Assembly (NCBI RefSeq): GCF_030247195.1
Contig: NC_080672.1
Coordinates: forward strand, 370,582,166-370,646,165
From: Topomyia yanbarensis
Taxonomy: Eukaryota > Arthropoda > Insecta > Diptera > Culicidae
DNA length: 64,000 bases
Direction of reading: 5' to 3'
In this document: positions 56,782 through 64,000 of the stretch, one piece after another
How positions within the stretch are numbered: the first letter of the stretch is position 1
Layout of the letters: every line of letters starts with the position of its first letter
Notes under the pieces: model-generated
The model's database searches: none
Told to the model about the DNA's origin: nothing
Seen by the model: the letters and a program-made list of their open reading frames with translations, nothing else
Program-made: the position numbers and the translations under genes

Positions 56782-57512
56782 TATATTTCACCCTAAGGAG
56801 GAAAATTTGGTAAAAACCAAAATTTCTCACTAGGGTGAAAATTTGTTGGTATAAACCAGTCTTTGTACAGGAGGGCACAAATCCTTATTTCATACTATGT
56901 TGCGTTTCGGCTTCGCCTCATCAGAAACCGACACTAACGTATTGTCGGAATAGATTAGCGCCGGCTTGATGCAAATCCCTTAAAACTAAAACACACTATG
57001 TGTTTCAATCAAACGACTGATCAAACGTGATGTCCCGTTAGAGCAGAAGTTCTGTTTATGCCGATGAGACACAAGTGAAGCCGAAACTTGTCTTGGCTTA
57101 GCAGGCCTATGCGAAAGCACTATGCTATATTTCACCCTAAGGAGGAAAATTTGGTAAAAACCAAAATTTCTCACTAGGGTGAAAATTTGTTGGTATAAAC
57201 CAGTCTTTGTACAGGAGGGCACAAATCCTTATTTCATACTATGTTGCGTTTCGGCTTCGCCTCATCAGGGTGAAATATAGCATAGTGCTTTCGCATAGGC
57301 CTGCTAAGCCAAGACAAGTTTCGGCTTCACTTGTGTCTCATCGGCATAAACAGAACTTCTGCTCTAACGGGACATCACGTTTGATCAGTCGTTTGATTGA
57401 AACACATAGTGTGTTTTAGTTTTAAGGGATTTGCGTTAAGCCGGCGCTAATCTCTTCCGACAATACGTTAGTGTCGGTTTCTGATGAGGCGAAGCCGAAA
57501 CGCAACATAGTA
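56782..57512. repeat. compound foldback: direct repeat nested in an inverted repeat
   Basis: A 143-base segment is present twice, at 56782-56924 and 57126-57268, identical as far as I can read. In addition 56891-57137 is the reverse complement of 57267-57513 with few differences. The order is therefore A-B-A-B', with the second A forming most of the loop. The string tcaaaatttgt flanks the whole (56771-56781 and 57513-57523). Frames at 56986-57222 (minus) and 57207-57419 (plus) share a C-terminal peptide only because of the inversion. Confidence 0.85.
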
Positions 57513-58392
57513 TCAAAATTTGTGTTTTTGGAGAGTTTTTTAATTATTCTAATTATTAATCAACTAAATTTATCGTTACTCTTGTTCATTTGATGCCCCT
57601 TAATGTTCGCTATAACTTTTTATTTGACACTTTGTCTATACTTCTTTTAATTTTGCTGCTATTTAATAGTTAACACAGCATGTCCTCGCCGCAAATGTAG
57701 TTGGTTCGAAAGCGTTATTTTTGCATATGAAACGATGTGATAAAAACGATTTTGCATCGAAACCAAAAGAGATAATTGGATGGAATCAAAGAAAGAACTG
57801 TAGAACTTGCTGAGATGCATTATTTCCATGATAATATTGGTGATGTTTATTATTTTCAATTTCATTAACAAAAATTAACGAAAATGCTAATAATAGCACT
57901 AACTTTAAACTAATTTACTTCTAAAAGAATACTAAATTCACTTAACTGAAAGGTATTAATACATTTTTCTCTGTAAAATTTTCCTGGCTTTCGAATAAAA
58001 ATACAATAAGTGCCATACTTTCAATTAGAGCTGGTATTAGTGAAAATGAGATAAAAATATCCAAGTTGAATAACCCAAACTCATGAAAATAAGAAAAGGT
58101 AAGTGTATCATGTCAAAGAACGAATTATGCAGCTCTTCAAGACTAAAAATCTGGATTATTAAAATAATGCGGTTAACTATGAGGATTTTCAAGAAATAAA
58201 CGAAAAATCGATTAAAATTGTTTAATTTTCAATAAATTACTTTGAAAAGGCTACTTAAACTCATTAGCTGAAACATGTGATATCATCATTCAATGCGAAA
58301 TTTTCTCACCTTCCCAGTGGACCTAAAATATTTGAAATACAAAATATACTTTTTGAGTTAGAGGTATTAATTAGTTAGAGGTACAAATAAGT

Positions 58393-59711
58393 TTTGACGT
58401 AGGACTACGTCTTTGTTTTCGATATAGGGGTGCACGTTGCAAATTCTACAAAAATGGTATGTAACGAAAAGTGGTCCAATTTTAAACGCATATAATTCAG
58501 CCATCTCACGATAAATTTTCAAAACTTTTGCGCATATCGCCCCGAAATACTTCTAAGAATAGATTCCAATAGATAAACGCAAAGATTTTTGATACCATGG
58601 CATTAAAAATTTAAATAATGAACAACCTAGTCAAAATATCGCGCATATACACACAGAAGACAGCGCTTCCCTAGTCCAGCACGACAGATTTGTGTACCTA
58701 GCGCGCTACGCTTCTATGAATGACATCATCATCGACTATTTAATGTGGTCCTGTGGGGGTACGCTACCCAGTGAATGCGACTGTGCTTACCGTTCAAACA
58801 CTATGCTATCTTTTGTGTTGTGCTCGTTTCCAGCACACTTTTATGTCTAATTATTCGTACACAAAATAGTTTGTACATGCGAGCTCCATTTGCAATCACG
58901 GTTAACATAGTGTCGTGGTATTAGTAGTCTGTTTCGCTCTACCCATCAACATCAGCGTTGATTCATTTTGCTTTGTGCGCTTGGGTGTAACGTTTGAGTC
59001 GAATGTGCAGGTAGTTATATCTAGTTTGTTACTAAATTGCACAACGAAAGTTTATTATTTACGTTCGATCAATTCATTCATTCATTTCCCCTTCACGTGA
59101 TTCATTTCCACTCAGCTTATAGTATTTTGATTCTACTAATAGGTACATACTACAAAGCCTATTTATGAATGAATACACTGCCACTTGAAAAACCGTTGCA
59201 AAAACGCATCTTGTCCATATATAAAATTGTTTTTGATTCTTGTACAGTTATAGTTTCGATATATGATTAAGATCACTGCATACGCTATATTTGTATGCCT
59301 ACTTAAGGAAAGTTACAATAATGGCAAAATATAACTAGAATGCGTGGTCTATACATGAAATGTGATTATATTGTCTAAAATTTGATTTTTCTTCACTGGT
59401 CCGGGGTTTTTTACCACACACAATCGAAAAGTTTTTAACAGTTAATCTTACGCTATAAAGATTTAGTTCCAGATATTAGTTCGGTCACAGTTTTCTGTCT
59501 TCTTTCTTCAGATATTCTTAAATAAGTTCAATCGGATTCGATCACCTACTACAAATGAAATGACCTGATAACCAAGTAGGTTTGGTTCAATATGTAATAC
59601 TCGATGTTGATTGGTTGTGATTAAACCATATGTAAGAAATATATTTGATTTATTATTACTATAAATGAATACTAAGAAAATAAATATTTTACATTAAGTA
59701 GTATAGTCCTG
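58393..59711. other. block inserted in the right arm of the 3.6-kb element
   Basis: It begins ttttgacgtaggactacgtc, a short palindrome that I know from abundant mosquito repeats, and replaces arm sequence expected between 'cttatttgt' and 'tttttctccaaat'. It contains no recognised domain; frames are short. Borders are estimated from where similarity to the left arm stops and resumes. Confidence 0.4.
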
Positions 59712-59784
59712 GTAATTTTTTTCTCCAAATATGACAGTCTATCACCCCCCGAGAGATTTTTAACCATGAACCAAACACCCTGTA

Positions 59785-60689
59785 TGTAGGACGAGAAAAT
59801 CAATATTCGGCGTCAAGAACTGATACCGGTTACTTGCACCAGGACCATTAAAAGATTCATATAACATTTGGAAGAAATGGAATTTACTATAAATCTAGGA
59901 AGTGATTCCTGAGTGACTGACCATACACATACAAAACATAATGCGATAGTATCACTACACACAATACATCTTTGCATATCTATAGTCTCCAATACCACAA
60001 TTGAAACATAATTCCAAAATTAGTGGCTCCTGTTCAGGCAATATTGACGGAAAAGCTGCGTCTAGTATCTCAAAAATAACCGCCAGCAGTGTCATTGAGG
60101 AAGTCCACACTGGTGACCCATAATGGTACGAAACAAGAATGAAATCAGATGATCGCCAACATTAACATGGCAGTAACCATGATGATGACACGGAAGTGTA
60201 CGAGATAGAAACGAACTAACACCAAGACGCTGATGGTTAAGAAAATAAAATTCCAAGCCTAGTAAAGAGGTATCCACATGTAACATCCACCATGAGGCAT
60301 CCACAAACATGTAAAAGTAAACAAGCCAAAAAGTGGTAGAACAGCGGTTTTACTGAGATGTTCATATACCCATATAGAATTATATACATTTGTATATTAC
60401 TAACCTCGCTGATATGCAGAAACGTACACAGCAGGTGTAGGATTTTATCTTTACTTTCCATCGGATGTCAAATGATGCTAAACCGCATATTAGTCAATCA
60501 ACCATAATAAACTTAATGTTGCAACCAGCTGCACCATTTTAGTCGTTTTCGACAGTTTCCAATTAATGTCTATGTAAATATGAAAACGACGTAACAATAC
60601 AATGAACACACACGAATTGGCTATCACGGAGAGCGACTAACATGTTGTAACTGGTTGAATCTATAAGTCAAAATGTTGAGATTATTGTG
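59785..60689. other. unassigned interval
   Basis: No terminal repeat, domain or long frame with a recognisable product. Confidence 0.3.
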
Positions 60690-60810
60690 GGGAAAAATTG
60701 TGTTAGCATGATGCCATCTACATCCATCTGCGCATCTACAAATCGCCTGCTAAAGCAGACGCTTTGGTGCAAACTTCGTCATTCTCTTCGTTCGAACATT
60801 CTAACATTCT
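60690..60810 (-). pseudogene. mariner/Tc1 transposase fragment
   Basis: Aligns on the minus strand with 80-220: shared 'ccatctacaaat.gcctgc', 'cagacg.ttt', 'gcaaa.ttc' and 'cattctct.c.ttcgaa'. Minus-strand reading gives KFAPKRLL.QAICRCAD, the same transposase segment. It is a short dead fragment. Confidence 0.5.
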
Positions 60811-63487
60811 AATTGTATCTAAACTATTACCTAAATTAGCACTAGCAAAAAAAATTGGATTTGTTTTTTAATTAACTTCTCAAAATGTCATCAGATCAGA
60901 ATTAGAGATTTTTGCAATAATTTTAAAGCCCCTCTCGAAACAAAATCCTGGTAAATCCTCTACTAAGTCAACCTAACAATTGTACGAAAGATCAGGAAGT
61001 AAATTATAATTTATTATCGATAATTATCGATGGTCTCTGAACTGTGAAGAAGTTGATGTTCAACAGTCTAATCGAGGGCCTGTATGACGGTGCTTTTGAG
61101 TTCCTAGAGATTCATAAAATTTCAAAACGTCATGTATTCGGATGGACTGAATTTTCTGTTTACTCCTAGTGGTTCTTCAGTATTAACGAATGCTAATATT
61201 CATTACTTGAAATGTAAGTTGGTGACATCTCTCTTTATTACCCCAAAGGATGCAATAACTTCCCATAGACGATATTTTCTTCACGCTACTCAAATAATTT
61301 CACAAAATTTTTCTCTTGAGGGAGACGACAGCTGTCGAATTACAAACTGTCCTCGACTGCCATGGTATTGTTGTCGCAGTTACTTGTAGATCAATTTTAA
61401 GACGTTATACCCTTGCGTAGGAAAACTCGGACATCCTCGTACAAAAATAAGCCCGCCAACAAGCCTCACTGCTGCGCTGACCGAATCGTTGCCTTCCAGC
61501 TAAAAAGTCATCGAAGACAATAAAATCAAATTTATGAACATTATTTTATTCCCTTCCACCCACAAACTACCAATATCGATTCGGGGCATGGCTATTTCTC
61601 TTCCTCCTACCATTGCTGCTGCTAGCTGCTGAAACGCACCTTTCTCGTAACAAGAATCCCGAAACCAACGACGATGATGATGATGATGAAGCGATATAGG
61701 TTTTGCCCTTTTCATAGTTTCCTTTTTCATTCTCTAAAGAAGGGATGAATAATTTCAATAGCTCTCGGTTTCAGTATAAATATTTTATCAATATTTTCGT
61801 TCCGATAAATGGTGCTGGGATCGTGCAGCTTAATGCGCGATCACATGTAAAAAGGAACGGAGGAAGGAAAGAAGAAGGACTTTGAAAAAAGGATCATGCA
61901 TCGATTGTGCGTTCGGTTTCAACCCCCTTTGGAATAAATTTATTATAATCGCTCGCACCGATTCTAACCGAGCGTGGCAGCAAGTGTTGCCCAGCCTCAG
62001 CCCTTTCAACGCTAAACTAGCTCAAGAGCTCAGGTGAGAACTGCCGTGATCGAATCAGCTGTCGGCGCTTTGTTAAAGGATAACAATAATTGGTATCCTG
62101 AGGGGGATCGCGGCCGTTAGAATAAAGAAAAAAAACTCGATCATATTGTAAATCAACCTCAATAATTCGAAATTTATAGGGGCAAATCGAACTCTAAACG
62201 ATCGTAAACATAATTACAGTTGACAGGATCTCGCGCTGTGTGAAAATAGACTATCAAGGATATTCAGGGGATGCGCCGGTGCGCAACAGGAGACGACAGG
62301 TTGAAATGCACACCTGCAGAGTGCAGTTTTGTGAGTTTGGATTAAAACTTTGACAATGTTTTTCAATATTCGAAAAATGCATATAGAATTGGTAACATCG
62401 TTAGTAAAATGTACGTGTTCATGTATATTGTAAAAATAAAGCAGAAGTGTCCTTTGTCTCTAGTGTCCCAAACATTGTATGTGTACATTGTCCGATTTGA
62501 ATAGATACAAATCCTTCACCATTGACAGCCGGTGACGGAAGATTAGATCTTATCTCGTTCGAAACGCTCGTCATAGCACATATAGGAGCCAGTGTGGGAG
62601 GGCCTCATGAATAGAAACGTTTATGGGATCGAACCCAAACCGGAGGCTGCTTGCCGTGATGCATGCTAATCCCTCATGTGCTATTGTTAGACACAATATG
62701 ACAAAGCTTGTCTTAGGGAAAGGAAATCTGTTTACGGAAAAGAAAATAGCATATGGATCTGCAAGCGAAGTAGGTCACTTTAAATATCCACCCATGCCAA
62801 CTTCTGATGTATGTCATCCGAAACCAAATATTCGAAAGGCTTAAGCGATAGGATTTAAAACAAAGTTGTCGATTATCTCGGTTGGAAGTTAGTTTGGGAA
62901 ATGTTATTAGCAATTGTCCAGTTTCTTAGAAAATAATTAAAATTATCAAGCATATTTACAATTCCCTACAACCTCAAATCCAATAATTTGGCCTAAAATC
63001 AATTTGATAAGAATCACATACATTGGCAAGAGTCCCTCGCAGAAACTTTAGGACTCTGGCAATGAACAAAAATGCAGGAAGCAACCTTGTATGCCACAGT
63101 GCACCATATAGGCAATCTCTTCACGTCTGACCAAGAATTTGTATCCAACCGTATCGCACAAGTGGTGCTCGAATCTAATTTTTTAATGATGAGACCTAGA
63201 GCTTTGGTGTTTTCGACAAAGTGCTCAAAAAATACGGCAAGTCTCTTTAAATAAACGAGTTTTATGAAAATTGTTTTAACAGTGATAATTATTTGTAATT
63301 TTTCATGTTCTCAAGCTGATGTTGCAAATTAGACATTGTACTAAGCAAGATGTATAACAAGTATTAAATAAAAATATGGATACATACCTTTACAGAAATT
63401 TAAACTCTTCCCTACTTTCCCGCAACTCAATATATGTAATGGACGAACAAGTCCATTACAGATAAAAGCTCAGTAGCTCGGTAAATT
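60811..63487. other. unassigned DNA to near window end
   Basis: AT-rich to 61400, then a less AT-rich stretch (61400-62350) with a short gat run near 61672-61688 that produces a His/Ser-rich minus frame (61500-61758) by composition. No domain or transposon ends seen. It may be host intergenic or intronic DNA. Confidence 0.3.
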
Positions 63488-63542
63488 TTTTGTTCTCAAC
63501 TATTATCTTCGAGAGATTATTAATCATGACCCAAACACTCCG
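63488..63542. repeat. decayed terminal repeat of the 3.6-kb element family
   Basis: The minus strand reads cggagtgtttgggtcatgat followed by 'taatctctcg.agataatag', matching the ends of the element at 56155-59782 with several changes, and it is followed by TATA. The partner end is not in the window. 63545-64000 shows nothing further. Confidence 0.5.
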
Positions 63543-64000
63543 TATATACATGAACATGTTTTGTCTTACATGTTTAGACAAAAACTTCACCATTTGTTTT
63601 AAATTAAATTAGCTGAAACATACGACAATAAAATAATTTGATTTCATATTCGTGATGCATGATGCTTCTAAACTACCGTAAGACAATCTGTCGTAGGCAT
63701 CCTAATGGTATTTTGTGTGGGACCAAGCTATAAAACTCTATATTTGGCATCAGATGGCCCGAATTGAGTTTTTCGATAGTCCAAAATGTTCGATCCAGTG
63801 ATCTTTGACAAAAATGTTATTCGATACAACAAAACAAATTGCAATATTTGAATGATGTGCATAAACGTTATATATTTCCTTGCATTGATTTACTTGCTTC
63901 GTGTAAATCGTTCTCAGTTGAACCAAATACAAATATTATATTTGGCTGAACTCTGAATCACATATGCGAGATTAATAATAATTGCAACAAAAGCTGCAAC

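Larger units (their letters stand above)
56155..59782. mobile_element. 3.6-kb TA-flanked element with long terminal inverted repeats
   Basis: Both ends read CAGGGTGTTTGGTTCATG and continue for about 68 bases with two or three differences, through 'tctctcggggggtgatag' and 'ctgtcatatttggag'. TA flanks both (56153-56154, 59783-59784). Further inside, 56300-56400 is roughly complementary to 58270-58390, so the element was probably a long inverted repeat. A compound foldback (56782-57512) and a further unrelated block (about 58393-59711) are nested in it. No transposase frame. A decayed third end is at 63488-63542. Confidence 0.75.

Noticed and set aside
56986..57419. two frames with identical C-terminal peptides as paralogous genes
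   Set aside because: The identity is explained by the inverted repeat at 56891-57513.
61500..61758. His/Ser-rich minus frames
   Set aside because: Produced by a gat/atc microsatellite.

Overview
The window looks like repeat-dense euchromatin of an insect, most likely a culicine (Aedes-type) mosquito. The reasons are a tRNA-derived SINE closely resembling the Aedes SINE Feilai, several decayed mariner/Tc1 transposases of the ITmD37E type known from mosquitoes, mosquito-style LINEs with RNase H domains, and many TA-, TTAA- or 8-bp-flanked inverted-repeat elements. The sequence is AT-rich, and every coding region I can identify belongs to a transposable element. I see no bacterial features, CRISPR array, rRNA or confident host gene. 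Species is inferred from repeat families only.

Layout. 1-8.2 kb: mariner fragments, a dispersed repeat, a 266-bp near-perfect palindrome (3418-3683) and GC-richer unassigned DNA (2-4.5 kb). 8.2-13 kb: a 2-kb inverted repeat, then a mariner/Tc1 transposase broken by a 96-bp MITE and a 1.9-kb pogo-like element. 13.5-14.7 kb: a Feilai-like SINE split by a 965-bp inverted-repeat element. 15.3-19.1 kb: a minus-strand LINE with endonuclease, reverse transcriptase, RNase H and zinc finger, itself split by a 525-bp TA-flanked element. 19.3-21.8 kb: a possible promoter or LTR-like block. 22-25.2 kb: unassigned DNA. 25.3-29.0 kb: a large inverted-repeat element with internal tandem units, carrying a 5'-truncated ORF1-only retrocopy. 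29.4-31.1 kb: an inverted repeat and a tRNA-like/MITE hybrid. 31.18-38.56 kb: a 7.4-kb hAT transposon with perfect 8-bp target duplications and a four-exon transposase gene interrupted by one TGA. 38.7-40.4 kb: a complete copy of the tRNA-like/MITE hybrid and a LINE 3' end. 43.2-50.6 kb: plus-strand LINE pieces, a nested Jockey-like LINE, a degenerate tandem repeat and two convergent coding remnants that I cannot assign (46.9-48.4 kb). 52.4-60.8 kb: more repeats, including a TA-flanked element with repeated GGTAAAACCGACACC motifs and a 3.6-kb TA-flanked element containing a compound foldback. 61-64 kb: mostly unassigned DNA.

How it fits together. The window is a stack of insertions, and the nesting gives relative ages. 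Mariner is older than its MITE and pogo-like insertions; the SINE is older than the element inside it; the minus-strand LINE is older than the TA element inside it; the large inverted-repeat element is older than the ORF1 retrocopy. The hAT element appears comparatively young because its target duplication is perfect and its gene is almost intact. The features most worth follow-up are the hAT element, the convergent unknown reading frames, the tRNA-like cassette inside a terminal-inverted-repeat element, and the TA-flanked families with subterminal motif arrays.
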